A stretch of DNA of 13,211 nucleotides from JBEKVE01 sp049514335. GTDB taxonomy: Bacteria > Actinomycetota > Acidimicrobiia > Acidimicrobiales > UBA8190. A model generated the notes under the pieces. That model was given only the letters and a program-made list of their open reading frames with translations, was not told the DNA's origin and ran no database searches. Location of the stretch: the NCBI GenBank assembly GCA_049514335.1, contig JBEKVE010000090.1, positions 1 to 13,211 of the forward strand, written 5' to 3'. Made by a program: the position numbers and the translations under genes. This document shows positions 6,921 to 13,044 of the stretch, in pieces. Position 1 is the stretch's first letter; each line of letters starts with the position of its first letter.

Positions 6921-7055
6921 CTCGATGAACGTACCACCCCGAGGGATCCCGGCTCCGGTCAGGTGGCGGCGACAACGGCGCCCGGCCGGCGGCACTCCCT
7001 TTGCATGTGCGAGGTTGCACGGCACCCAGCGCGCCGCCGGCGACCGCCCTCGGAC

Positions 7056-7061
7056 TATTGT
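7056..7061 (+). promoter_or_regulatory. -10 element, possibly for a leaderless mRNA
   Basis: TATTGT ends six bases before the ATG at 7068, which places the expected transcription start on the ATG itself. No -35 hexamer is seen 17 bp upstream, which is common in high-GC actinobacteria. The intervening CGGGGA could instead act as a weak Shine-Dalgarno if transcription starts further upstream. Confidence 0.4.
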
Positions 7062-7067
7062 CGGGGA

Positions 7068-7286
7068 ATGAGCGATGTGGGATCGTCTGCGAGCAAGGTG
7101 TGGAAGTACCGCTTCTCCGAACCAGGTGAAACGGTGATCGAGACCGGCGACTTCAGCAGTGACGGCGCGGCAGAGGCGCGGGCGAGGGAGCTTTCGAAGT
7201 CAAGGACCACGCCCGTCGTCATTCATCGCCATAGTGGGCACATTGATGCCTGGGAGTACGTGACCGAGGTCGATGAACGACCGTAA
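7068..7286 (+). CDS. Small conserved-looking protein of unknown function
   Basis: A 72-residue cytoplasmic protein starting at ATG 7068. It has alternating strand-helix-strand character: KVWKYRFSEPGETVIETGDF (strands), AAEARARELSKS (helix), then TPVVIHRHSGHIDAWEYVTE. No signal peptide or membrane segment. The strong VVIHRHSGHIDAWEYVTEVD ending and the balanced codon use argue for a real gene. The helix-then-VVIH pattern resembles the small DUF2188-like single-domain proteins, and I recall similar short actinobacterial proteins, but I do not assign a family. It is divergent from the copper lipoprotein (148 bp apart) and convergent with the DUF2510 gene. Confidence 0.75.
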   Translation: MSDVGSSASKVWKYRFSEPGETVIETGDFSSDGAAEARARELSKSRTTPVVIHRHSGHIDAWEYVTEVDERP

Positions 7287-7297
7287 TTGAGGGCCCG

Positions 7298-7319
7298 GCA
7301 GGTTCTTCCCGAACCATGC
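7298..7319. terminator. Weak hairpin between convergent genes
   Basis: GGTTC and GAACC pair around TTCCC, and the flanking GCA can pair with TGC past a bulged A, for about 8 bp in all. It lies between the stops of the small plus-strand gene (7286) and the minus-strand DUF2510 gene (7353). There is no T-tract on either strand, so its role as a bidirectional terminator is a guess. Confidence 0.25.
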
Positions 7320-7352
7320 GGGGTACGAGAGAGGGAGCCGGGATCCCCGAAG

Positions 7353-8402
7353 TCACCCGACCTTTCTCACCGTGACGCCGGTGAACGTGGTCGACACCGT
7401 CGGTCCAAAGGTTCCGAGCACGAGAATCGGCATGTATCCACCTACCTGTTGGTGGATGCGATCGCCGATGGCCCCGACCTCGGTGCCATTCACGTAACCG
7501 ACGAGCTGCGTCGTCTCCGTGCCCGACGTCTTGCCGGTGATGACGCACGTCAGCTGCAGCGAGGCGGCCGACCCGAGTGGTGCAGCGTCACCCGAGAGCA
7601 GCGTTTCGACCGTACCGGGGACCCGTGCCTCTTCGATGTACCACTGACCGTCCGGATAGGTGACCAATTGGTAGACGAGGGAGGGAGAGATCCCAAATGC
7701 AGATTGGCAGCCGACACCGATGGAGACGTTGTCGGTCGGGTACCCAGTCGCACTCGCCTCGATCGACATCCCTCTCTGGGGAACGCCATAGGGCGTCAAG
7801 AGGGCATGGTGGACAAGCGTCCCACCCGTCACCCGGTATTGGCCGTTCGAGAGGGTGATGTTCGTATTGGCATTCACCGAGCCGACGTCCCATCCCTGGG
7901 AAGCTCCGAAGTTGCTCGTGTAGACGACTTGGCCCATGTGCTGGCTGAACGAACCAGAGGGCAGCACCGCCGATCCGACCGGCGTTGACGGGTTCGACGA
8001 AGCCGGATGCGGCGCCACCAGTGCAACGCTGAGGGCGATGATCGCCACTGCCTCAAGGATGGCCGCACCGACAGCTATCGACAGTCCCACGCCATGTCTC
8101 TTGCCCGTTGTCGGCGCGACGGTGGCGCTGGAGAATTCCCATGCAGATGGTTCGGGGGAGTTGAAGGGCGGCGGGGGGTATCCGCCCGCGTACGCCGGAG
8201 GGATTTGTCGCTGGGACGGCGGACTCGGTTGAGGAGTACCAAGAGAAGGGACGTGGGCCGGAAAGCTCCCGGCTGCAGCGTCGACCGAGACCACGCCGAA
8301 GTCGGATACATAGTGGGTGAAGGTCATCCCATCGTGGTAACGGAACTGATGGCGGCCCGTCGGGTCCTGACCCCAACCAGCAGAACTGGCACCATGCACC
8401 AT
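7353..8402 (-). CDS. DUF2510 membrane protein with extracellular beta-rich domain
   Basis: A 349-residue protein starting at ATG 8402, with AGGG eight bases upstream. Residues 7-36 (SAGWGQDPTGRHQFRYHDG...YVSDFG) are a DUF2510 domain, recognised by the GWxxDPtGrhxxRYxDG and HVSD-type motif. A Pro-rich linker covers about 55-87 (SPPSQRQIPPAYAGGYPPPP). After KRHGVG, residues about 105-129 form one membrane span, so the DUF2510 part is cytoplasmic and the rest outside. The outer domain (about 155-349) begins VVYTSNFGASQGWDVGS and SNGQYRVTGG, like the first strands of concanavalin/LamG-like or DUF1080-type beta-sandwiches, and holds two Cys (GVGCQS, LTCVI). Function unknown; DUF2510 is common as a cytoplasmic cap on actinobacterial membrane proteins. 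The gene stands alone, with an unusual palindrome cluster upstream. Confidence 0.85.
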   Translation of the reverse strand: MVHGASSAGWGQDPTGRHQFRYHDGMTFTHYVSDFGVVSVDAAAGSFPAHVPSLGTPQPSPPSQRQIPPAYAGGYPPPPFNSPEPSAWEFSSATVAPTTGKRHGVGLSIAVGAAILEAVAIIALSVALVAPHPASSNPSTPVGSAVLPSGSFSQHMGQVVYTSNFGASQGWDVGSVNANTNITLSNGQYRVTGGTLVHHALLTPYGVPQRGMSIEASATGYPTDNVSIGVGCQSAFGISPSLVYQLVTYPDGQWYIEEARVPGTVETLLSGDAAPLGSAASLQLTCVITGKTSGTETTQLVGYVNGTEVGAIGDRIHQQVGGYMPILVLGTFGPTVSTTFTGVTVRKVG

Positions 8403-8432
8403 TGGACTGTCCCTTTGCCCGATCCCTCCTAC

Positions 8433-8461
8433 CTGCCGATGATCGGCAGCCGCCCGGGCGG
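8433..8461. promoter_or_regulatory. Two abutting perfect palindromes upstream of the DUF2510 gene
   Basis: CTGCCGATGATCGGCAG (8433-8449, 8-bp arms around one base) is directly followed by CCGCCCGGGCGG (8450-8461, a 12-bp perfect palindrome). The pair begins 31 bp upstream of the DUF2510 start. The placement suits an operator for a dimeric regulator, or a structured 5' leader. A ligand or regulator cannot be named from this. Confidence 0.45.
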
Positions 8462-8497
8462 ACTGAAGCCTGCGACGGGCTCCCAGGTGACCGCACA

Positions 8498-8533
8498 CAA
8501 TTCCAGGTCTCGGATGCCCCGAGACCCCAATTG
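8498..8533 (-). terminator. Stem-loop, possible terminator of the 82-residue gene
   Basis: Perfect 8-bp arms GGTCTCGG and CCGAGACC surround ATGCC at 8506-8526. Beyond a CCA/CC internal mismatch, CAATT (8498-8502) pairs with AATTG (8529-8533). It lies about 50 bp beyond the stop of the minus-strand gene ending at 8585 and upstream of the DUF2510 promoter region. No T-run follows on either strand, so it may be a weak terminator or another regulatory element. Confidence 0.35.
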
Positions 8534-8584
8534 ACCGCAGCCGCCACCCACCTTACGGACGGGTCTTCCGGCGTCAGCGTGGAC

Positions 8585-8833
8585 TCAGGGCGGTGATGCG
8601 CTCATGCGCTCGGCCAACACCATGACGCTGAGTGCCAACTCGGGCACACCTTCGCCGCCATCGGCGAAGAGGGTCCGCAGGGCGTCATGCGCACAGAGGA
8701 GCTCACCCAGATGAGCGTCGTCCCGGCCACGACCGCTCGCCTGGGCACGGCGCTGGGCCTCCATGACGGCAAGGGAGGCGGCCCCGAAGGCCAGACACGC
8801 CTCGAGCCCCGAAAAGGTCATCGGTCGGTGCAT
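8585..8833 (-). CDS. Small hypothetical protein
   Basis: An 82-residue frame starting at ATG 8833, chosen because GGAGG lies eight bases upstream (8842-8846) and an upstream ATG at 8851 lacks such a site. The sequence is largely helical in character (LEACLAFGAASLAVMEAQRR, LGELLCAHDALRTLFADGG, VPELALSVMVLAERM), with two Cys and no clear signal peptide or confident membrane span. I do not recognise a family. It is about 130 bp downstream of the GNAT gene on the same strand and could be co-transcribed with it. The good ribosome site and amphipathic helices favour a real gene. Confidence 0.55.
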   Translation of the reverse strand: MHRPMTFSGLEACLAFGAASLAVMEAQRRAQASGRGRDDAHLGELLCAHDALRTLFADGGEGVPELALSVMVLAERMSASPP

Positions 8834-8963
8834 CCCCGCATCCTCCACCATGGGTGTCGCGGCCGGGCCGCACATTCGTCGGCACACGTGATCGGGCACG
8901 GTTCCGGCTATGGGTGCCGGCGGCGGCCTTCCCCTGGTGTCGGTACTGACCCAGTCCGACGCT

Positions 8964-9485
8964 CTACCTCGCTGTGGCGCCGATGGCCAGGCTGTAGAGG
9001 TTCCGGATGTTCCCATCCACAGGCGCCTGCTTCAGAAAGGCAAACCCAAGCTTGCTGCAGACATTCCGGGAGGGGAGATTGGCCGGGTCGATGATCGCCA
9101 GGAGCTCGCCTGAGAACACGTCACCGGCGCGGGCAAGCAGCGCCTGGCTCGCCTCGGTCGCGTACCCCATTCCTCGCGACGCAGGCACCAGTCGGTACCC
9201 CCATTCCAGACGTTCCTCACCCTCGAAGGTAAGGGAGTCGACGCCCGTATAGCCGACGATGATGTCGGACGCCCGCTCCACGATCGGCCGCTTTGAGAAG
9301 GGGATGATCTCGCACATTGCGAGCATGTGATCAAAGCGGGTGTTGGCCGCCTCCTCGGTCAATGCTCCTGACGAGAAGATCATGAAGGCGTCGCTGCAGA
9401 AAAGTTCGGTGAAGCGGACGCGGTCTGCTTCGCGGGGTGCCCGCACCTCTAGCCGTGTCGTGACGAGCGGCCTGGTGAAGCCCAA
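8964..9485 (-). CDS. RimJ/RimL-like GNAT acetyltransferase
   Basis: A GNAT acetyltransferase of the RimJ/RimL type (protein N-terminal or ribosomal protein acetylases and relatives). The N-terminal strand PLVTTRLEVRAPREADRV is the family's usual TxRLxLRxxxxxD opening. DIIVGYTGVDSLTFEGEERL and EWGYRLVPASRGMGYATEAS follow, where RGMGYA is the acetyl-CoA loop and the Glu is typical. LAIIDPANLPSRNVCSKLGF is the motif B Asn/SxxxxxKLGF region. I chose TTG 9485 because a GGAGGT sits six bases upstream (9492-9497) and the domain starts immediately after; ATG 9509, eight codons upstream, is possible but has no ribosome site. The protein is 173 residues from TTG. Substrate unknown. Confidence 0.9.
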   Translation of the reverse strand: MGFTRPLVTTRLEVRAPREADRVRFTELFCSDAFMIFSSGALTEEAANTRFDHMLAMCEIIPFSKRPIVERASDIIVGYTGVDSLTFEGEERLEWGYRLVPASRGMGYATEASQALLARAGDVFSGELLAIIDPANLPSRNVCSKLGFAFLKQAPVDGNIRNLYSLAIGATAR

Positions 9486-9491
9486 AGCGCG

Positions 9492-9497
9492 ACCTCC
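9492..9497 (-). promoter_or_regulatory. Ribosome binding site deciding a TTG start
   Basis: GGAGGT on the minus strand lies six bases before TTG 9485, in frame with the GNAT gene, while no comparable site precedes the ATG at 9509. Confidence 0.55.
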
Positions 9498-9683
9498 GTA
9501 GCCACCCATGATGCCGGATGTCGGACCCACCCAGCACCTTATAGGTCCGCTCGATGGTCGACCCCGTTCCGTACGGCCCATGTCGTCATTCTTGATGATG
9601 CCCGCCCGCCCGTTGCCCCTTTAGATTTACCGTGATTTGCGCGCCTCCCGACCGATGGAGGCCAGACGCCAGGGCGGACACTC

Positions 9684-9836
9684 ATGCGGGCACCAGCTTG
9701 CGCTCCACGCTCGACGCCTACCGGGATGAGCCGGTGCCTGCGCACCGCATCGGCGAGTTCGCTTCTGCTGGCGGGGATCATGGTCGCTTCGGTGATGGAC
9801 GGGGCGCTGCCCGCGCCGCGCGTTATCGGTAGATGA
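9684..9836 (+). CDS. Short ORF with signal-peptide-like end, possible remnant
   Basis: A 50-residue frame; an internal ATG at 9726 begins MSRCLRTASASSLLLAGIMV and continues ASVMDGALPAPRVIGR to the stop. That is the shape of a secretory signal peptide (basic start, hydrophobic core, small residues before a cleavage region) with almost no mature protein after it. The stop comes 13 bp before the IS-end-like repeats. It may be the 5' stump of a secreted-protein gene, or chance. No good Shine-Dalgarno is present. Confidence 0.2.
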   Translation: MRAPACAPRSTPTGMSRCLRTASASSLLLAGIMVASVMDGALPAPRVIGR

Positions 9837-9849
9837 GCGTCGGACTCGC

Positions 9850-9894
9850 CGATCACCGGCATATCCCGGAGATATCTGACGCGATCACCGGCAT
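9850..9894. repeat. 13-bp direct repeat pair, IS-end-like
   Basis: CGATCACCGGCAT occurs at 9850-9862 and 9882-9894, a 32-bp period, and similarity continues past it (A/GTCCC then GAG). An 8-bp palindrome AGATATCT (9870-9877) lies between the copies. Spaced short repeats of the GGACATnCCGGTGATCG kind resemble the multiple terminal repeats of some IS21-type elements, but that is from memory and there is no transposase nearby. An operator pair is the alternative. Confidence 0.4.
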
Positions 9895-9961
9895 GTCCCC
9901 GAGTGTCGTGCGCCCCGAGCCCCGTCGTCAGGCCGACCCGTACTGCGGTCGAGATCGGTAC

Positions 9962-10459
9962 TTACAGGTCGGCCAGCTCTGCCAGCCAGCCACGCACCTC
10001 CTCGTGGTGTGCCCACCACGCCCTCCAGGTCAACTTTGCCCAGGAAGCCGCGATGCCAGGCCGAAGTAGGCCGTTGGCGTCAGAGACATCACGCACCGTG
10101 ATCGGATAGGAGCTGGGCCTCGGGAGGAGTGCCGGATAGTCGGTATGCGTCCAGCTGCCAATCAGTGATCGCAGCCGTGCTCCTGGAAGCCCGTGCTCTT
10201 GTGAAGCGCAGAGGCTCATGAGATGTACAGCCACGGACTGACGGTTCCGTCTGTCGTGATTGTCCGCATGCTGGGCCGCATAGGCGTCGACAATCTGCTG
10301 GGACGTGTTCACTCCCTCATCGCCAGCGAGCGAGGTCTTCCAGTCCTGGAGAGAGCAATAGAGGTCCCAACATCCAGGAGCGGCGGGCATGTAAGCGTGA
10401 ACTGGACCGTTCGTTTCCGCCACATCCGCCCCGCAAGCAAAGCACTTGGTAGTCCCCAC
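9962..10459 (-). CDS. DUF5946 family protein
   Basis: A 165-residue protein from GTG 10459, with AGGG seven bases upstream. It opens with CFACG (Cys6, Cys9), followed by NGPVHAYMPAAPGCWDLYC with His21, Cys30 and Cys35, then VDAYAAQHAD, QSVAVHLMSLC and a C-terminal Trp-rich helix WAKLTWRAWWAHHEEVRGWL. The order CxxC, GPxHAYxxxxPGCW, VDAYAxQH, SVAVHL and Trp-rich HHxxVRxWL agrees with the DUF5946 family as I know it. The N-terminal Cys/His set suggests a small metal-binding site, inferred only. The function of the family is unknown. It stands alone between two long non-coding gaps. Confidence 0.85.
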   Translation of the reverse strand: MGTTKCFACGADVAETNGPVHAYMPAAPGCWDLYCSLQDWKTSLAGDEGVNTSQQIVDAYAAQHADNHDRRNRQSVAVHLMSLCASQEHGLPGARLRSLIGSWTHTDYPALLPRPSSYPITVRDVSDANGLLRPGIAASWAKLTWRAWWAHHEEVRGWLAELADL

Positions 10460-10834
10460 AACAGGACCCTATCTTCAAGCACCAGGCACGGATCGCACTG
10501 CGCGCAACTGCCGGTGCCGGGTGCCCTCGGTGCCGGCTGGTTTGGCCTGCCGCCCCGGGCTGTATCACCCGCGTTCGGATGGCTTCCACGGCCCCGATCC
10601 GCGGTGACAGCGCCCTGCTCGCCGGGTGGGAGCCCCCACGGAAGCCAGTCGGGAATGTTCAGCGCGGTGATCCCGGACCGGGACTGTCAGGTCCAGCTAC
10701 CCGACTCCGAGGAGCCTGTCGGGCGCAGATGAGAGGACGTGGGGAGCGCAGATCCCCGAATACCGAGCCACATGCAGTTCACCGGTCGTCGATGCCACAC
10801 CCTGTCCCTCTGGCCATTCTTCAGGACCCTGAGT
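10460..10834. other. Gap without a convincing gene
   Basis: About 375 bp between the DUF5946 start and the phosphotransferase stop. Frames on both strands are Pro/Arg/Gly-rich or are tails of shadow frames. It holds a 13-bp near-perfect palindrome TCCCGGACCGGGA (10671-10683). The short frame around it (MFSAVIPDRDCQVQLPDSEE then PVGRR, about 10656-10732) looks protein-like but is too short to call. No tRNA, hairpin with T-tract or IS end was recognised. Confidence 0.4.
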
Positions 10835-11719
10835 TCAATAAGTTCCCAAGAGGCGATTCGTCCAATCCGAGTGGCGGCGACGAAGTTCAGCTCCGGTCAG
10901 ATCGTCACGACCCAAGGCACGATAGTTGTGCGTCCAGGTTTCCACTGCCTCGAACGATCGGGCAATCGCCCAAAGGTCCCAAAGGAGGGGATGAGGAAGG
11001 GCGCCGCCCATTAAAGCTTCGTAGGAGTTGAGAAACACATCAGCCGTGTGTTCGTCATAGAGCAGAACGAGGTCCAATCGACACCAGCCAAGATCAAACC
11101 CTGGCGGGCCAATCGCTCCGCCATTCCAATCGACGACACCCTGTACGTTGCCGTGCTCCCACGTCACGTTTCCGGACCAGAAGTCGTAATGCGTAAGTAC
11201 GCCACGAGCGTCAGCAATGTGCTTCCACTCAGCAACAACTGGGACCCTCGCAGGCCCAGCAAGACCGACCAGAGATCCGCCCGGTCGGTCAAAGATGCTT
11301 TGCAATCCTGAGAGACAGTCCATGGGTGTCGCATGAATGCGAGCGAGGGTCTGTCCCAGTTCAGACGCACGTTGTTCCGTGTCGTGCGGAGAGAGATCGG
11401 CTAACCCGGGGAGTTGCGAGATGAGGAGCCATGGCCGCTCGTTCAGCACCGTATCGGTGCTAGCTGCTAGCAGCCGAGGGGCTAAGCCCCCGAGGCCATC
11501 AAGCGTTGCCAAAACGGATTGTTCGTTGGCGGCGGTCTCATCGTTGGCTGGGAACTCTCTCAGTATCATTGCCAGTTCCGGATGGGTCGTGCGTATGAGG
11601 TAGGTATCTGCGTGCGTGCCCCCGACGAGCCGCTGAATCGTGGTCAGACTGGCCTGTCGGCCAGCGATTTCCAGCGCTCGACTAAGTGCCAACGGGGAAG
11701 GAGAGAGTTCAAGTGCCAC
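10835..11719 (-). CDS. Aminoglycoside phosphotransferase-fold (APH) kinase
   Basis: A 294-residue small-molecule kinase of the APH/choline kinase fold. The N-lobe carries RLVGGTHADTYLIRT (nucleotide loop) and MILREFP. The catalytic Brenner motif is LTHYDFWSGNV (His177, Asp179, Asn184), followed by the metal-binding Asp of VVDWNGGAIGPPGFDLGW (Asp197), with FDLG later in the same segment. RLDLVLLYDEHTADVFLNSY and a helical C-terminus complete the fold. Family members phosphorylate aminoglycosides, macrolides, homoserine, choline and other substrates; nothing here says which, so it should not be read as a resistance gene. No Shine-Dalgarno precedes GTG 11719, but a CATAAT lies eight bases before it, suggesting a leaderless or nearly leaderless message. 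Its base composition looks lower in GC than the left half of the window, a possible sign of transfer. Confidence 0.9.
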   Translation of the reverse strand: MALELSPSPLALSRALEIAGRQASLTTIQRLVGGTHADTYLIRTTHPELAMILREFPANDETAANEQSVLATLDGLGGLAPRLLAASTDTVLNERPWLLISQLPGLADLSPHDTEQRASELGQTLARIHATPMDCLSGLQSIFDRPGGSLVGLAGPARVPVVAEWKHIADARGVLTHYDFWSGNVTWEHGNVQGVVDWNGGAIGPPGFDLGWCRLDLVLLYDEHTADVFLNSYEALMGGALPHPLLWDLWAIARSFEAVETWTHNYRALGRDDLTGAELRRRHSDWTNRLLGTY

Positions 11720-12015
11720 GTCTGAGGATTATGCACCTAGCTGGCCGCTCCTATCACCCGTGGTCGGGTGGGTTGAGACCGCTGTCGTAGTTCCCGCCGC
11801 AATCGAGTTGACGGGCTGGCGTGAGACTCGACCTGCACGGAAATGCGCGGCGAAGGCGATACCGGACAGAGCGGCATCGTACCGAGCCCCCGGCATCTGA
11901 CGCTCAGAGTCCGGCTCGGATGGAGCTACAGAGGGCGCAGAACCCCGATTATGCATGGCTCCGACGGTAGGAGATTCCCTGCCAGACACGACCGCTACCT
12001 GCACATCGGATGCCT
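11720..12015. other. Intergenic region upstream of the phosphotransferase gene
   Basis: Nearly 300 bp between the phosphotransferase start and the stop of the ASH-like protein gene, both minus strand. It carries two copies of the minus-strand 9-mer TGCATAATC (11727-11735 and 11947-11955). A 75-residue minus-strand frame (11729-11956) containing ALSGIAFAAHFRAG has no family resemblance and no ribosome site; I leave it uncalled. Confidence 0.4.
11728..11733 (-). promoter_or_regulatory. -10 element upstream of the phosphotransferase gene
   Basis: On the minus strand CATAAT lies eight bases before GTG 11719 and no Shine-Dalgarno is present in the spacer (CCTCAGAC), a layout expected for a leaderless or very short leader mRNA. 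The surrounding 9-mer TGCATAATC recurs 220 bp upstream at 11947-11955. Confidence 0.4.
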
Positions 12016-12723
12016 TTAGGTCGCGGTCCCGTCCAACGTGGCGCTGGCCTGGAGAGGCGACTTGGTGACGGCGACTTGGCCCGTGACCGAAAGTGCGTTC
12101 ACGTAGTGGCCCGGTGAGGTTGGACAGAACTGAACTTCCGCGGCGCAGCTCTGCCCAGGTGCAAGATTCGCACAGGTATTCGACGGCACGCTGTAGACGC
12201 CGACGGGATGGACGACGATGACACTGACTGCAGCCCCTCCGGTGTTGGTGATCGTGACGTGCACGATCGGCATTGGCCAATAGGGAGGAGGGGTCGAAGG
12301 AAAGTCGGCCATGGACGGCGAGATCCGCAGGCTCGCCGTCGCCGCCTCCGTGGTCGGAGGAGCCTGGGTCGTCGGAGTGCTTGTGACCGGCGGAGTGGTC
12401 GTGGGCGGTGGCACAGCACCAGTCGTTGTAGTTGCGGTCGTCACCGTTGAAGTTGCGACCACCGTTGTTGTCGAGATCGAATCGACGGTTGTCTCCGTGC
12501 CGTAGGTTGTCGAGTCGGCGCCGTGCTTTGACAAGCTTGTCGAGGCGACCACCCGAGGCGTCTTGTGGACTACCAAGGCGGCGGCACTCACGCCCATCAC
12601 CACGACGACGGCGGAGGCGAGAACGACGATGGACACGAGCCGCTTCCGAGGGCGCCCGTGCGGTATCTGAGCTGTCTCTTTCTCAGGCAGGTCTATGCGT
12701 AAGTGATCGGTCGGCCCGACCAA
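12016..12723 (-). CDS. Membrane-anchored Thr-rich protein with ASH-like Ig domain
   Basis: A protein of about 235 residues if it starts at TTG 12723. RPRKR at 24-28 precedes one membrane span (about 29-52), giving a cytoplasmic N-terminus and outer C-terminus. Residues about 60-128 are a Thr/Pro/Val-rich linker (TTTVVATSTVTTATTTT, PPPTTTPPVTSTPTTQAPP) of cell-surface type. The C-terminal domain (about 130-235: SLRISPSMADF, VHVTITNTGGAAVSVIVV, NTCANLAPGQSCAAEVQFCP, GHYVNALSVTG, LDGTAT) fits an ASH/HYDIN-like immunoglobulin domain, also known as choice-of-anchor D. Cys184 and Cys193 are the usual NTC...APGxSC pair. The start is uncertain: the frame stays open upstream to a TAA at 12757-12759 and reads FLSARNLFKN, protein-like, but has no ATG or GTG. 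Function unknown; probably structural or adhesive at the cell surface. Confidence 0.78.
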   Translation of the reverse strand: MVGPTDHLRIDLPEKETAQIPHGRPRKRLVSIVVLASAVVVVMGVSAAALVVHKTPRVVASTSLSKHGADSTTYGTETTVDSISTTTVVATSTVTTATTTTGAVPPPTTTPPVTSTPTTQAPPTTEAATASLRISPSMADFPSTPPPYWPMPIVHVTITNTGGAAVSVIVVHPVGVYSVPSNTCANLAPGQSCAAEVQFCPTSPGHYVNALSVTGQVAVTKSPLQASATLDGTAT

Positions 12724-13044
12724 ATTCTTGAACAGATTCCGTGCCGACAGGAACGCTTAGGGATTCGGGCTTGCGGTCGCTAACTGACCGACACTGCCAG
12801 TTCCTTAGCTCCTGCCCCGCAAGCTCAGAAAGCCGGGAATGGTCCGGGATCGCTCAGGGCGCCGATACGGTGCGGTCGGAATGGCCTTGCCCACGATCGC
12901 CAGCGGCATCTACCGGTCGGGCCATTGGATACGCAACGCGCACGGGATCCCCGAGTATGCGCTCCCGAAGCCGCCCTCGCCCTGAGCCCAGACGCCCGGT
13001 CGAGAACGACACTTCCAGGATGGTTTGATCGCGGGGCTGACCCG
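12724..13044. other. Intergenic region, mostly featureless
   Basis: About 320 bp between the ASH-like protein gene and the hydrolase gene end. Apart from the possible 48-residue plus-strand frame at 12839-12985 and the 11 open codons upstream of TTG 12723, I see no hairpin with a T-tract, tRNA or repeat. The promoter of the ASH-like gene should lie here. Confidence 0.4.
12839..12985 (+). CDS. Possible small ORF, 48 residues
   Basis: An ATG frame encoding MVRDRSGRRYGAVGMALPTI, ASGIYRSGHWIRNAHGIPEY and ALPKPPSP. The middle (GIYRSGHWIRNAHG) looks protein-like, with Trp, His, Tyr and Ile rather than the Pro/Arg/Ala mix of chance frames. No family is recognised and only a weak GGGA precedes the ATG. 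It could be a small gene, a remnant, or chance. Confidence 0.22.
   Translation: MVRDRSGRRYGAVGMALPTIASGIYRSGHWIRNAHGIPEYALPKPPSP

Larger units (their letters stand above)
9486..9961. other. Gap with possible gene and IS remnants
   Basis: About 475 bp between the GNAT gene and the DUF5946 gene. No intact gene is convincing. It holds a short plus-strand frame with a signal-peptide-like end (9684-9836) and two copies of an IS-end-like repeat (9850-9894) just downstream. A minus-strand frame across 9539-9862 has no recognisable family and is Arg/Ala-rich, so I treat it as chance. Confidence 0.4.

Noticed and set aside
6921..7025. Longer start for the copper lipoprotein at 7025
   Set aside because: It would place 35 Arg/Gly-rich residues in front of an obvious lipoprotein signal peptide.
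6354..7286. 310-residue plus-strand frame containing the small 72-residue gene
   Set aside because: Everything before 7068 is antisense to the copper lipoprotein gene and lacks protein-like character; only the last 72 residues look real.
9539..9862. 107-residue minus-strand frame
   Set aside because: No family resemblance, Arg/Gly-rich composition, no ribosome site, and it overlaps the IS-end-like repeat.
10579..11031. 150-residue plus-strand frame
   Set aside because: Its second half is antisense to the phosphotransferase gene and the first half is Pro/Arg/Gly-rich without motifs.
11729..12280. 183-residue minus-strand frame
   Set aside because: Its first part lies out of frame over the ASH-like domain coding region; the remainder has no ribosome site or family resemblance.
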